Shown: positions 47,106 through 57,606, numbered from the stretch's first letter. The stretch: DNA of 64,000 nucleotides from Chitinophaga sp. (GCF_017745275.1 NZ_JAGHZS010000004.1:186001-250000); one strand, 5' to 3'. The notes: generated by a model not told the origin, from the sequence alone. Translations and numbers: made by a program.

Positions 47106-50012
47106 TTATTTAAAAGCGCTTAATGTTTGGATGGTACCATCTGCATTATATTTCAGCTCCATCACCTTCACATTCCTCAGGTGTGTTTTACCTGACAGTT
47201 GTGTATCATGATAAAACAGGTACCATTTGTCCCCGACCTGGATAATGGAATGATGGTTGGTCCAACCGTCCACGGGCTTCAGGATGATACCCTGATAGGT
47301 AAAGGGACCATAAGGACTGTCGCCAATGGCATAAACGATATTATGTGTATCACCGGTTGAATAGGAGAAATAATATTTACCGTGGTATTTGTGCATCCAG
47401 GCTGCCTCAAAAAACCGTTTATCGTTCTCCTGCTCCAGATACAGGCGACCGGAGCTGTCTGTAATCTTTATAGCTACGGGAGCGCTTTCCAGGCTTTTCA
47501 TATCTCCGGCAAGTTTTGCCACGCGGGGAAGAATGGCCACTTCATTTTTTTCCCGCAGCTTTGCAGCAGCATCGTAGCGATTATTGTCCCAGTTTTGCAA
47601 CTGTCCTCCCCAGATGCCGCCGAAGTACAGGTAATAAGCACCGTCGTCGTCCCTGAATACGCAGGGATCTATACTATAAGTACCCGTAACAGGTTTCTTT
47701 TCTGCCACAAAAGGTCCTGTTGGCCGTGCGGAAGAAGCTACTCCTATCCTGAATACGCCCTGCTTGTCTTTTGCGGGGAAATACAGGTAATAAGTTCCTT
47801 TTGAAAAGGCGGCATCCGGCGCCCAGAGCTGTTTAGCAGCCCAGGGTACATCTTGTACTTTCAATGCCACTCCATGATCAGTTACTTTTCCACCGATGGA
47901 ATCCATAGAGAGTATGTGATAGTCGGCCATCTGGAAATGATCCCCGTTATCACTTTCTTTTGTTGTGGTAGCAGTGTCGTGCGAAGGGTAGATATATATT
48001 TTACCATTAAAGAGGTGCGCCGACGGATCAGCGGTATAAATATGTGATACCAGTGGAGATGATGTATACAGTTGTTGTTGATCATCTGCAAAAGTAAACC
48101 AGTTAAAACGGTTATTGGAGGAAGCTTCTCCTGTAAACGTAAATGTCAGCTGATGCCTGCCGGTAACAGGTTTCACGGGTATACTTATTGTCATATAGGG
48201 CTGCGACGATTGCTCCGGCACCATTACCGCAGCATAGGGATGTAACGAATCGCTGTCGAGATATACGTTTATGCGTCCTCCGCGGGGAGCCACCCGTAAC
48301 AGCAGGTATTTATATCCCTTTTCAAAATCCACGTGGTTAAACCGAAGCCACGCCCCGGTTGCGGCGGGGATGATATCCTGTTCTCCCAGCCCGGTACCAT
48401 CTTTTCCGGGAGCTACTTGTGCGTCGTAAATATCATCATACATGGCGGCGGCAATGCGTGAGGAAGCAGTAAAGCGATTAGCGGGTCCCTTACGGGTATC
48501 CATGTGGAACCAATCTATATCTACATACCCGCCTGGTTGAATAGTAGCATAATTAAACAACGTAAAGCGGTTGCCGGTAAACATCTTCAGGCTAAACTGC
48601 ATATTCAGCGTATCGCCCAGTGGTATAAATGTTTTATTATCCAGGCTATAGTAAAAATGCGCCTGGTTCCTGATGGTATTAACAGAAGCCCTGAAGTATA
48701 TGTTGTTTTCTTTCCGGATAGCCACACTATCTACGGGCCTGCCCGCATTTTCCATTACAATATACTTTGCTGCCGCCGTTGTACGGACGCCGATAAAGGC
48801 ATAGGGCAGTTGTAAAACGGCCAATCCCGCTACATCGCCGGCTTTCATTTTGCTAATATCAACTGAAGTGGTGGCGTTGGAGAAAGGGCCGAATGTTCGC
48901 TGCGTAAGCGAGTTCCGTGCATGCAACAGATCGGTGGCAATACCGGCGGTCGTCAGCCGCAGATATCCTGTTCGTTTATTCAGAGACCAGGCATCGTCGT
49001 CAGGATTATGGTTCCAGGCCCATTGCATGCCCAATGTATTGCCATTGAACTCGTCACTGGTGGGGAGTACTGTTACCGGGGCCATGGTCCCGGTATGGGG
49101 CTTGGTATGCGTGACTACTGCCCTTCCATCTTTCCCCACTATGGGCCAGCCATCTATCCACTGCACCGGTTGCAGGGTAGGCACTCTGCCTACACCTACC
49201 CTGTCCTGGAAAATAATACTCCACCATTCTCCCCGGGGAGTTTCTACTAAGGCTCCCTGATGTACTCCTTTGCCATAAAGGTTCATATCATCTTTCAGTA
49301 CCACTTTTTCGTCGTAGGGGCCATAGATATTCTTTGACCGGAGACACACCTGGTAACCATCTCCGCCGCCGTAGGTAGCATAAATGTAATAGTACCCGTC
49401 TTTTTTATACATATGGGAACCTTCCAGCCCCGGCCTTTGAACTTTATCGAATATCACACTGTCTTTGCTGACCGGCGCCAGGTTGGCATCCACTTCTGTG
49501 ACAGACAACTTAGAGTAGCCGTGAACGATATAGGTACGCCCATCGTCATCAAAGAACAACCCGGCGTCGTAGTAGGGTCTTACCAGCTTTTGTATTTGCC
49601 AGGGGCCCTCTGCTTTCGGAGCGGTGCATAAAAAGCCGCCTTCGTCGAGTGTCAGGAAAAGTATATAGAACTTCCCGTTGTGATAACGGATACTACTGGC
49701 CCACTGGCCTTTGCCATAGCGATTCCCGCCGTTCAGGTCGTAGAAGGGATGTTGTTTGAACCGCTGTACTACGTTGGCAGCGTAAGACCAGTTCACCAGG
49801 TCTTTCGACTGCAGCAATGGTACACCGGGGAAAAAATACATGGAAGTAGCTACCATGTAATAGGTATCTCCAACACGAATGACATCATTATCCGGGAAAT
49901 CGGACCAGATCACCGGATTGGTATACGTACCATCTTCATTGTCCGACTGCTGCGCATGAAGGCGCGCACTAAAGAGGGCCAGGAGTGCTATAACGAGGAA
50001 TTTCTTATACAT
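47106..50012 (-). CDS. Double GH43 glycosidase with CBM6-like module
   Basis: 968 residues, signal peptide (FLVIALLALFSARLHAQ). Domain order: GH43 A (~27-310; Asp in NPVIWSDFPDND, Asp in FFDDDGRTYIVHG, Glu in GLEGSHMYKKDGYYYI), a GH43-associated beta sandwich (~320-510), a CBM6-like module (~520-650, YKYLLLRVAPRGGRINVYLD), and GH43 B (~660-968; Asp in IYTADPSAHLFNG, Asp in YSIDPCVFRDDDG, Glu in FFEAAWMHKYHG). Both domains keep the two Asp and the Glu. GH43 enzymes release xylose or arabinose from xylan; two types in one protein suggest cleavage of both linkages. It starts the leftward xylan operon, divergent from the hybrid regulator. Confidence 0.93.
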   Translation of the reverse strand: MYKKFLVIALLALFSARLHAQQSDNEDGTYTNPVIWSDFPDNDVIRVGDTYYMVATSMYFFPGVPLLQSKDLVNWSYAANVVQRFKQHPFYDLNGGNRYGKGQWASSIRYHNGKFYILFLTLDEGGFLCTAPKAEGPWQIQKLVRPYYDAGLFFDDDGRTYIVHGYSKLSVTEVDANLAPVSKDSVIFDKVQRPGLEGSHMYKKDGYYYIYATYGGGDGYQVCLRSKNIYGPYDEKVVLKDDMNLYGKGVHQGALVETPRGEWWSIIFQDRVGVGRVPTLQPVQWIDGWPIVGKDGRAVVTHTKPHTGTMAPVTVLPTSDEFNGNTLGMQWAWNHNPDDDAWSLNKRTGYLRLTTAGIATDLLHARNSLTQRTFGPFSNATTSVDISKMKAGDVAGLAVLQLPYAFIGVRTTAAAKYIVMENAGRPVDSVAIRKENNIYFRASVNTIRNQAHFYYSLDNKTFIPLGDTLNMQFSLKMFTGNRFTLFNYATIQPGGYVDIDWFHMDTRKGPANRFTASSRIAAAMYDDIYDAQVAPGKDGTGLGEQDIIPAATGAWLRFNHVDFEKGYKYLLLRVAPRGGRINVYLDSDSLHPYAAVMVPEQSSQPYMTISIPVKPVTGRHQLTFTFTGEASSNNRFNWFTFADDQQQLYTSSPLVSHIYTADPSAHLFNGKIYIYPSHDTATTTKESDNGDHFQMADYHILSMDSIGGKVTDHGVALKVQDVPWAAKQLWAPDAAFSKGTYYLYFPAKDKQGVFRIGVASSARPTGPFVAEKKPVTGTYSIDPCVFRDDDGAYYLYFGGIWGGQLQNWDNNRYDAAAKLREKNEVAILPRVAKLAGDMKSLESAPVAIKITDSSGRLYLEQENDKRFFEAAWMHKYHGKYYFSYSTGDTHNIVYAIGDSPYGPFTYQGIILKPVDGWTNHHSIIQVGDKWYLFYHDTQLSGKTHLRNVKVMELKYNADGTIQTLSAFK

Positions 50013-50282
50013 CTTTTAAAACTTATTCAATCATATGACTGCTTGTTCTCCGGCGGAAAATCAAACACCGGCTGCTTACCTAAACAAAAATACAGGGCGT
50101 ACCAACTTACGGATAGCTCATTTGTTGAAATTAATGAAAAAAATGTCTTTTAGACAATAATTATACTCCAAAAACAGACTCTTTAGGCAATTTAGTATCA
50201 TGTTGTTTTTAAATCTCCTGACAATACTTAAATTGGGGTGTAAAGAACCACGTTATAGTTAATCAACCAACATCTTGTTTTA
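50013..50282. promoter_or_regulatory. Divergent control region of the xylan regulator and GH43 operon
   Basis: 270 bp without a gene. Two related elements lie 33 bp apart: GTCTTTTAGACAAT (from 50145, itself containing the palindrome GTCT-TTT-AGAC) and CTCTTTAGGCAAT (from 50179). They are candidates for the binding site of the AraC domain of the hybrid regulator. No clear -7 element was fixed. Confidence 0.35.
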
Positions 50283-53200
50283 ATGATCGCCCAAATGCTT
50301 AAATATACTTTCACGTTGCTGTGCTGTTTACTATACCTGAGTAAAACCGGCTGGACGCAAACAGGCCGTATCAACTTCACCTCACTTACCGCTAAAGACG
50401 GGCTGGTATCTAATGGTGTAAATGCCATTATAAAAGACCACTACGGCCTGATGTGGTTTGCCACAGACGATGGCCTCAACAAATTTGACGGCACCCACTT
50501 TACGGTGTACCGGCACCGCCAGGGCGATTCTTCCAGCCTCAGGGCCAACGAGGTACTGGCGTTGCATGAAGACAATGCCGGCAACCTCTGGATAGGTACC
50601 AGCGGTGGTGGTCTTAGCTGGTACGACCGTAAAAAAGATGCTTTTGTGCACTTCCCCCTCCATGCAGATGCTCCCCAACTCCCTCCCAATGCTGTGATAC
50701 TTGATATTTCCAGCGATACCTCCGGCAACATATGGATTGCGCAGTTCGAACATGTATTTAAGCTGGCATCACATACCCGTCATATTTCCAAAATCAACCT
50801 GGTAGCCGGGGAAGATGGACAGGGTGGCAGGATCAGTCCCCACTGTATTTTTGTTGACCGTAAACAGCAAGTCTGGATTGGTACCGGTAATGGCCTGTAT
50901 CGTTATACCCCGTCTACCGGAGCCATAAAACCGGTCGTCAACAATAAACCAGGATACGGCCCACGGGATAATGAAATCAGGGCTATCAGCGGCGACAGTG
51001 ACGGACGGCTATGGGTGGCCACCGCTTCCAGCTTGTATTTGCTGCAACCCGATGGCAACAGCATCTCTCCATATCCTGCTATTTCACTTCCGGACAATAA
51101 CATCATTAACTGCATCCAGCCCGGTAATAATCACCAGTTGTGGATTGGTACAGAAGATGGACTGATAGTGCTGAATACCCTGACTAACACCAAAGAGCAT
51201 TATCTTCCTGCCGACGAAAACACGTATAGCCTTACCAACAAATCGATAAAGTGCATTTACAATGATGAACAGGATATCTATTGGCTGGGAACTTTCAGGG
51301 GTGGAATTAACAAGTATGATAAAAACCTGCATCTTTTTAATTTCAAGCCGGGTACTGCTTTTCATGAAAACAGCCGCCAGTCCTCTATTGTAACGGCCTT
51401 TGCAGAAAGCAGCGAAGGTCATGTTTTCGTTGCCACGGATGGCGGAGGTTTGTTTACATTCAATCGCCAAACAGGTAAGGTACAACCCATGGATATTCCA
51501 CTTCCGGTACAGGGTAACCAGGTGTCCATCATGGCGCTGCATTATACCCGCGACAAAAAACTATACATTGGTACTTATGCGTGGGGCTTACTCATCCTGA
51601 ATAGCAGCACCGGCCAGTTTAAATATCTCACCAAAGGCAGCGGTACCAATCATCTTGGCGCCAATGATATTTTTTGTATTAAGGAAGATAGCAAAGGCAA
51701 TGTATGGATAGGTAATAACGGAGAAGGCCTGGATGTTCTCCAAAATGAACAGGTTATTGCGAGGTATACTCCCCATCCTAATCCCGCACAGCCGGGAGAA
51801 AAAAAGCTGCCATTTAACGGATATATCAGGGCTATTGAAGAAGATACTGCGGGTAACATCTGGGTAGGCACTCATGGAGGCGGCGTGGGCGTTTATCATC
51901 CCGGTACCGGCCAATGGGACATCTATACACAAAGCAATAGCCTGTTACCAAGTGATAAAGTACAAACATTATTGTGCGACAGTAAAGGCCGTATATGGAT
52001 AGGCACTTTCGGAGGCCTGAGCCTTTTTGACAACAGGCAACAACGGTTCAACAATTTCTCTGAAAAAGATGGATTACAGAATGCCACCATCTACCAGATG
52101 CTCGAAGACAAAAGTGGGATGATCTGGCTAAGTACCAATATGGGCATTAGCAGCTTTGATGTAGCCTCAAAGAAATTCAGGAACTATACCCGCTACAATG
52201 GCGTACAAAACAGCAACTTCGTTCATAACTCCGGAATACGCCTGTCGAATGGCGACCTGATGTTCGGCGGACTGGAAGGCATTAACTATTTTACCCCATC
52301 TGACCTCACCATCAATAAACACGCGCCAGTGGTGCTGCTAACCGATTTAAAGGTTTCCAACAAATCGATACTCCCGGATGAAGATGGTCCCTTGCAGGCA
52401 CATATTTCTGTAGCAGACAATATCCGCCTCGCTTATAAACAAAACTTTGTGATCAGCTTTGTGGCACTCAATTACACGCTTCCCACTGAAAATCATTATG
52501 CCTACAAACTCGATGGATTTGACAAGGACTGGAACTATACAGGTACGGCAAACAGTGCCGCCTATACGAACCTGGATCCGGGAGAATACACCTTTCATGT
52601 AAAAGCCGGCAACAACGACGGCATCTGGAGTAACCAGGACACCACGATTAAGATTTATGTCCGCCCTCCTTTCTGGCGCACCACCTATGCATATCTCTTT
52701 TACATCTGCACCATTTGTGGATTACTGTTTTACAGCCGCTACCTGGGGATTAAGCGGATAAGAAAAAAATTCCTGCTGGAACAGGAACGGCTGGAGGTAA
52801 AACGGTTGCAGGATATAGACCGGCTCAAAATTAAATTTCTTACTAACCTGAGTCATGATTTCAGAACCCCTATTTCCCTGATCATGGGTCCGGTTGAACA
52901 ACTCATTACCGATGAGAGACCCGGCTCCCGGCTGGATAAACTAAACATGATCAAAAGAAACTCCCGCCGGCTCCTGAACCTGGTCAACCAATTACTGGAC
53001 TTCAGAAAAATGGAAGAACATGAACTGAAATTACAACCCGCCACAGGTGACCTGGTATCTTTTATCAAAGAAGTAACAGATTCTTTCCGTGATTTTGCTG
53101 AACGAAAAAATATCGCATTTATTTTTATCAGTGATCCTGCAACATTACCTGCTTCATTTGACCATGATAAAATAGAACGTATTCTTTTCAACCTGCTTTC

Positions 53201-54419
53201 CAATGCATTCAAGTTTACATCAGAGAAAGGCGCTGTTACAGTAACATTGCAGGTGCAGAAAACAGATGAAGACAGCCACCAGCAATGGATTCAAATAACC
53301 GTAAAAGATACGGGCGTTGGCATTCCTAAAGACAAAAAAGAAAAGATATTCGAACATTTCTTTCAAACAGATACTGCTTCTGCTATATTAAACCAGGGAA
53401 CCGGTATTGGCTTATCTATTACGAAAGAATTTGTAACCATACACGGCGGCACCATTGAAGTAGAAAGTGAACCCGGACAAGGCGCCACTTTCTTCATACG
53501 GCTTCCGGTAAAAACGGCAGTGCAAAGTCCGGTACAGGCAGTAGCCCCTGATGCGCCACAGTTGCCGGTTCCGGAACCGCTCCCACAAGCAGGGGAAACT
53601 GTTATATCGCAAGATCCTGACAGCCCATCGGGGAATCCCGAAATGCCTGTGATATTGCTGGTGGAAGATAATGACGACTTCAGATTTTATTTGAAAGATA
53701 ACCTGCAAAGGAACTACAAAGTAATTGCAGCCACCAATGGAAAAGAAGGCTGGCAAAAAGCGTTGCTGATACATCCTCATTTGATTATCAGCGATATCAC
53801 GATGCCGGAAATGGATGGCATTGACTTACTACAGAAATTGAAATCGGATAAAAGAACCTGCCATATACCGGTAATACTGCTTACTGCACTTACCAATGAA
53901 GCGCAACAGATTGCCGGGTTGGCAACCGGGGCGAATGACTATATTACCAAACCATTTAATTTTGAAATACTTCATGCGAAGGTCAGGAACCTTTTGCACC
54001 TTAACAATACGCTGAAAAATACTTACTCCAAACAAATAAAAATACTTTCTCCCGAAATAGAAAAAGTATCAGCAGAAGAAAAATTACTGGCGCGGATCGT
54101 TACTCACCTGGAAGAAAACCTGACAGACTCCCAACTTTCGGTGGAAAGCCTGAGCAAAGAAGTAGGCATGAGCCGCAGCTCTCTCTACAATAAACTTTTG
54201 GAACTAACGGGTCAAACACCGGTGGAATATATCCGGTCTTACCGATTGGAGAAGGCGGCTATGCTGATGAAACAAAGCGATTTCACCATTGCTGAAATCG
54301 CCTACCAGGTGGGCTTTTCCACCCCCAACTATTTTGCCAAATCATTCAAGGCAAAATATAATATGCTGCCTTCAGAATTTATTGCCAGCATGCAAAAAGA
54401 TAAGGCCTTCGAAGAATGA
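50283..54419 (+). CDS. Hybrid two-component system regulator (xylan sensor)
   Basis: 1378 residues. Signal peptide (YTFTLLCCLLYLSKTGW), then ~12 two-component propeller repeats (LWIGTSGGGLSWYD, IWVGTHGGGVGVYHP and others), a Y_Y_Y domain (~680-780), a membrane helix (YAYLFYICTICGLLFYSRYL), HisKA (KFLTNLSHDFRTPISLIMGP; phospho-His), HATPase (NLLSNAFKFTSE, DTGVGIP, GTGIGLSITKEF), receiver (ILLVEDNDDFRFYL, Asp in LIISDITMPEMDG, Lys in YITKPFNFEIL), and AraC HTH (MSRSSLYNKLLELTG, AEIAYQVGFSTPNYFAKSF). It senses xylo-oligosaccharides through the propeller and turns on nearby operons. An ATG four codons downstream (50295) is an alternative start. Confidence 0.95.
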   Translation: MIAQMLKYTFTLLCCLLYLSKTGWTQTGRINFTSLTAKDGLVSNGVNAIIKDHYGLMWFATDDGLNKFDGTHFTVYRHRQGDSSSLRANEVLALHEDNAGNLWIGTSGGGLSWYDRKKDAFVHFPLHADAPQLPPNAVILDISSDTSGNIWIAQFEHVFKLASHTRHISKINLVAGEDGQGGRISPHCIFVDRKQQVWIGTGNGLYRYTPSTGAIKPVVNNKPGYGPRDNEIRAISGDSDGRLWVATASSLYLLQPDGNSISPYPAISLPDNNIINCIQPGNNHQLWIGTEDGLIVLNTLTNTKEHYLPADENTYSLTNKSIKCIYNDEQDIYWLGTFRGGINKYDKNLHLFNFKPGTAFHENSRQSSIVTAFAESSEGHVFVATDGGGLFTFNRQTGKVQPMDIPLPVQGNQVSIMALHYTRDKKLYIGTYAWGLLILNSSTGQFKYLTKGSGTNHLGANDIFCIKEDSKGNVWIGNNGEGLDVLQNEQVIARYTPHPNPAQPGEKKLPFNGYIRAIEEDTAGNIWVGTHGGGVGVYHPGTGQWDIYTQSNSLLPSDKVQTLLCDSKGRIWIGTFGGLSLFDNRQQRFNNFSEKDGLQNATIYQMLEDKSGMIWLSTNMGISSFDVASKKFRNYTRYNGVQNSNFVHNSGIRLSNGDLMFGGLEGINYFTPSDLTINKHAPVVLLTDLKVSNKSILPDEDGPLQAHISVADNIRLAYKQNFVISFVALNYTLPTENHYAYKLDGFDKDWNYTGTANSAAYTNLDPGEYTFHVKAGNNDGIWSNQDTTIKIYVRPPFWRTTYAYLFYICTICGLLFYSRYLGIKRIRKKFLLEQERLEVKRLQDIDRLKIKFLTNLSHDFRTPISLIMGPVEQLITDERPGSRLDKLNMIKRNSRRLLNLVNQLLDFRKMEEHELKLQPATGDLVSFIKEVTDSFRDFAERKNIAFIFISDPATLPASFDHDKIERILFNLLSNAFKFTSEKGAVTVTLQVQKTDEDSHQQWIQITVKDTGVGIPKDKKEKIFEHFFQTDTASAILNQGTGIGLSITKEFVTIHGGTIEVESEPGQGATFFIRLPVKTAVQSPVQAVAPDAPQLPVPEPLPQAGETVISQDPDSPSGNPEMPVILLVEDNDDFRFYLKDNLQRNYKVIAATNGKEGWQKALLIHPHLIISDITMPEMDGIDLLQKLKSDKRTCHIPVILLTALTNEAQQIAGLATGANDYITKPFNFEILHAKVRNLLHLNNTLKNTYSKQIKILSPEIEKVSAEEKLLARIVTHLEENLTDSQLSVESLSKEVGMSRSSLYNKLLELTGQTPVEYIRSYRLEKAAMLMKQSDFTIAEIAYQVGFSTPNYFAKSFKAKYNMLPSEFIASMQKDKAFEE

Positions 54420-54422
54420 AAA

Positions 54423-54446
54423 AGCCCCTTACTATTGTAAGGGGCT
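54423..54446. terminator. Terminator between regulator and GH10 gene
   Basis: AGCCCCTTAC (54423-54432) pairs with GTAAGGGGCT (54437-54446), loop TATT, right after the regulator stop. It lies 14 bp from the convergent GH10 gene end and can stop both. Confidence 0.85.
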
Positions 54447-54459
54447 ACTATCACTTTTG

Positions 54460-56607
54460 TTATTTCGCATTGGCTTCCAGCGCCTTCGCCACCGCGGCGT
54501 AAGCAAGCTTTCGCACATAACCTTCCGTCCATAATCCAATAGGCTCACCCGGACGCCAGCCGGAACCGGCAGGGCTATCGAGCGGACTCCATATCGTAAT
54601 ACCATAGCGTTGTTTCGCAGGGATGAGTTCAAAGTATTTATCGATAACATACTTGTACATCTCTGCCTGGGCTTTATATTGTTCGGCCGTAGCTGCCGGC
54701 GTTTTCACACCCACGCCCAGGTCCAGTTCAGACACCTTGATCATTTTTCCGGTGGCCGCCAGCAGCTTAAACATCTCAGCGATCTTATCTTTACTGGCAG
54801 TAATATCAATATGCATCTGGGTACCAATGCCGTCTACTTTGGCGCCCTGGCTTTCGATATAATTGACATAGGCAATCAGGCCACGGCATTTATCCAGGCT
54901 ATATTCCAGGTTATAATCATTAATAAAAAGCAGGTCTGTTGCGTTACCATATTGACGCGCCATTTTAAACGCAGTTACTGCATAATCTTTACCCAGGTAA
55001 TCCTGCCAGTAAAACTCATCCGGTGCCATATTCGTTTTGCCCACGCCTGTTTTTAATTCGTAGGGTTTACCATCGTCCATTGGTTCATTCACTACATCCC
55101 AGGCTTTCACCACGGTTTTACCTGCGCCCATCATGCCGTTGATCCAGGTGTCGAGCGCCTGTGTAAGGATGGTCTTTTTTTCCAGGGCTGATTTTTCCAC
55201 TGTAGTGGTGCTTCCACCGGAAGCTTTGGCATTTTTCAACACCACGTTATCGATATACACGGTACCGGCGAACTCACCGTAACTAAAGATAAGGCGTGTT
55301 CTGTCGCTGGCAGTCGCCGTCGTAGAAATGGAGACCAATGTCCAGTCGGTGGTTACGGATACCTGTCCAAAGCCATTAGAGGAGTAGTTGGCGCTTTGCA
55401 ATTCCGGGCGAATAATTCCCGGCGCGCTGCCTTTCACCCAAAAGCTCAACTCATACGTAGCCCCGTTTTCCAATGGAGCAGCAAAATCATAGCTGGTTTG
55501 TACATCCCAGTAGTTGGCAGATTTTGCCGGATTGGTAACATAAAAAGCTTTGCCTTTATTGCCCACGCCCATACCATCAGCGGTAACCCCGCGGGAGGAG
55601 CCGCCCCCCCAGCCACCCCAGCCACCGCCGGATTCAAAGTCGCCGTTGGCTACCAGGTTGTTGACCAATGGCGCCCCTTGCGTATCATACACATACAAAT
55701 TGTTAATATCGATGTAATACGATACACCTGCTTTATTCTTCAAATCAAAATGCAGCTTAATATTGTCCGCTGCAAAATCGGTGATGGTGAAGCGGATCTC
55801 TTTCCAGGACATACCGGTGATGAAGGTAGCAGTTGGTGTCCCTGATTTTGTCCAGTCAACCAGCGGTGTATTATTGTTGAGTCCTTCAAAAGAAATGCGC
55901 CCCTCTCCTGCTCCATCAGAGCGGATATACATCACCACTTCATATTTATGTGCTTTGTTAACAGCTATTCCCGGAGTTACCAGTTGTAAATCGGTGGTAG
56001 CGCCATCTGCATTTAGTGTCACCGCATTACTACCTGCTCCCATGCCTGCTCCGGCGGCCATAGAAATACCTTTACCAGCGTTGAGCTTTATCCAGTTCGT
56101 AAAGCTGTTGTCCTTTAACCCGGTTGTATTTAAATCATTGGCGTAAGCGGGAGAAGTCACCAGCAGCGGTGAGATCAGTCCTTTCAGGTAGGCTGCATTC
56201 TGATTGGCGTGCCAGGCCAGGGTATGGCCATATACCTGCATGCCGGCATCCTTCGCCGTTTGCAGGAGTGAGGTTACCTTCGCCAGGTTGAGACTTCCAT
56301 CTGCCTGTACTACGGCGCCATGTTTCATTTCGTAGCCTAAAACAATTTCGTCGAAATTGCGGTTGGCCAACCGGTATTTCACGCCTTTATCGAGGTATTC
56401 CTGCAATCCCAGCGCCACTCCTAACCTGAATCCCGGCTGTGCAGCGCGGTTGATATAGCTTTTCAGCGCAGGGTAAGCATCGATGTCTTCCTGCATGGCA
56501 ACGCTTTCCGGCTTATCAACATTGTATTCCAGTCTTTGGTATTTACTACAGGAAGATATGACAACAAATGCCAGTAAACCGGCGGCTATTTTATGAAGTT
56601 GATTCAT
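54460..56607 (-). CDS. xyn10C: GH10 xylanase with inserted CBM4_9 modules, lipoprotein
   Basis: 715 residues; lipoprotein signal (GLLAFVVISSCSKYQ). The GH10 barrel begins near residue 60, has YGHTLAWHANQNA (~125), and is then split by ~310 residues holding two CBM4_9-type modules (~165-310 and ~315-465, e.g. NLVANGDFESGG followed by a Gly/Trp-rich run). It resumes at ~475 with acid/base Glu in AWDVVNEPMDDG and nucleophile Glu in IKVSELDLGVG, and closes with YGITIWSPLDSP. This split layout is typical of Bacteroidota surface xylanases that end the xusABCDE operon. It is lipid-anchored, cuts long xylan outside and passes products to the SusC/D pair. Confidence 0.94.
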   Translation of the reverse strand: MNQLHKIAAGLLAFVVISSCSKYQRLEYNVDKPESVAMQEDIDAYPALKSYINRAAQPGFRLGVALGLQEYLDKGVKYRLANRNFDEIVLGYEMKHGAVVQADGSLNLAKVTSLLQTAKDAGMQVYGHTLAWHANQNAAYLKGLISPLLVTSPAYANDLNTTGLKDNSFTNWIKLNAGKGISMAAGAGMGAGSNAVTLNADGATTDLQLVTPGIAVNKAHKYEVVMYIRSDGAGEGRISFEGLNNNTPLVDWTKSGTPTATFITGMSWKEIRFTITDFAADNIKLHFDLKNKAGVSYYIDINNLYVYDTQGAPLVNNLVANGDFESGGGWGGWGGGSSRGVTADGMGVGNKGKAFYVTNPAKSANYWDVQTSYDFAAPLENGATYELSFWVKGSAPGIIRPELQSANYSSNGFGQVSVTTDWTLVSISTTATASDRTRLIFSYGEFAGTVYIDNVVLKNAKASGGSTTTVEKSALEKKTILTQALDTWINGMMGAGKTVVKAWDVVNEPMDDGKPYELKTGVGKTNMAPDEFYWQDYLGKDYAVTAFKMARQYGNATDLLFINDYNLEYSLDKCRGLIAYVNYIESQGAKVDGIGTQMHIDITASKDKIAEMFKLLAATGKMIKVSELDLGVGVKTPAATAEQYKAQAEMYKYVIDKYFELIPAKQRYGITIWSPLDSPAGSGWRPGEPIGLWTEGYVRKLAYAAVAKALEANAK

Positions 56608-56624
56608 ACGAATTACTTTAAAAT

Positions 56625-57575
56625 TTATTTGCCTACAGGCGTAAATGTTTCCATGGTAACAGAGCGGTCGCGCAGCACCAGCGTATCTAGTGTAGACACC
56701 TGCATACCAGGTAACGTCACCTGGTAGCTGAGATAAAGTGCATCACGGTCTTTGCTGCCCCAACTGTTCTTCTCTCCTCTTTTTACAAATCGTCCTTCAC
56801 CGGTAGCGGTGATATTGGCGGTGGCAGAAGAAATAGTACATTGCTCACTTCCATTGAACGTCAGCAGCAACGTACAGTTTACGTTATTGCCGTCTTTATC
56901 TTTGTATACTACCGGGAACTCTAATTCCTTTAAGGACCTGGTGTTTAGCTTATTGACTTCATCTTTTTCCACGTACTCCATGTGCCGCACCACGGTTTGA
57001 CTCACGCTTCCTGACATCATATCCTTGCCTCTGCGCAGGTAGTTGCCATGCCATTCATTCACGTACTTAATGGCATAAAGGATGAAATTCTTTCCGCTCA
57101 GGATAGAATCTGCTCCTGACTTGTCGGTGATACGGAGTGGAATCACATAGGTGTTCTTAATGGCTTTGGGATCATTAAAGAAGGCGTCGGTCAACTGTAC
57201 TTCTACGCCGCCGGTGAGGCTGCCTTCCGGGATGATGATCTTATTATCTGCCAGTGAATAATAGTTGGCGGGCATCGGCAAAATTTCGTCTTTGCCCACT
57301 CCAAACAATAACCCGTTTCCCAACAGGGAATTATCTACTGAGATACCAATGTTCAGTTGCTTTTTACTGGAGTAAACACCGCCCGTAGTAGCCATGATTT
57401 TGCATTTGCGTTGATTATCCAGTTCTGTGCTGAAAATATCTTCCCCAAATGTGATGGTGCGTACCGGGTATTGATAGGCGAAATATACTGTTTGATAGAT
57501 GTAGTCCGGGAACGTTGCATCTTTGTTACACGCTGCCAGCAGCAGTACTAACATGGGCATTATAAACTTTTTCAT
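56625..57575 (-). CDS. xusE: DUF1735-type lipoprotein of the xylan locus
   Basis: About 316 residues from MKKFIMPMLVLLLAACNK, a lipoprotein signal with Cys ~17; a start 5 codons earlier is possible. The N-terminal part (VYFAYQYPVRTITFGEDIF to IPLRITDKSGADSILSGKN) matches the DUF1735 pattern, including a beta sandwich where the final Ile-Pro-Leu-Arg-Ile strand precedes 'A.gk'. The C-terminal half may bind glycan. It lies between susD and the GH10 gene with 17-bp gaps, the position of xusE in the conserved xylan operon. It is probably a surface glycan-binding protein. Confidence 0.75.
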   Translation of the reverse strand: MKKFIMPMLVLLLAACNKDATFPDYIYQTVYFAYQYPVRTITFGEDIFSTELDNQRKCKIMATTGGVYSSKKQLNIGISVDNSLLGNGLLFGVGKDEILPMPANYYSLADNKIIIPEGSLTGGVEVQLTDAFFNDPKAIKNTYVIPLRITDKSGADSILSGKNFILYAIKYVNEWHGNYLRRGKDMMSGSVSQTVVRHMEYVEKDEVNKLNTRSLKELEFPVVYKDKDGNNVNCTLLLTFNGSEQCTISSATANITATGEGRFVKRGEKNSWGSKDRDALYLSYQVTLPGMQVSTLDTLVLRDRSVTMETFTPVGK

Positions 57576-57606
57576 CTTTGCTGTTTTCAAAAATCAATTA
57601 ATAATA

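Noticed and set aside
45958..56607. Secondary-metabolite or defence function for the right-hand region
   Set aside because: All genes fit xylan degradation; nothing unexplained remains except control elements.
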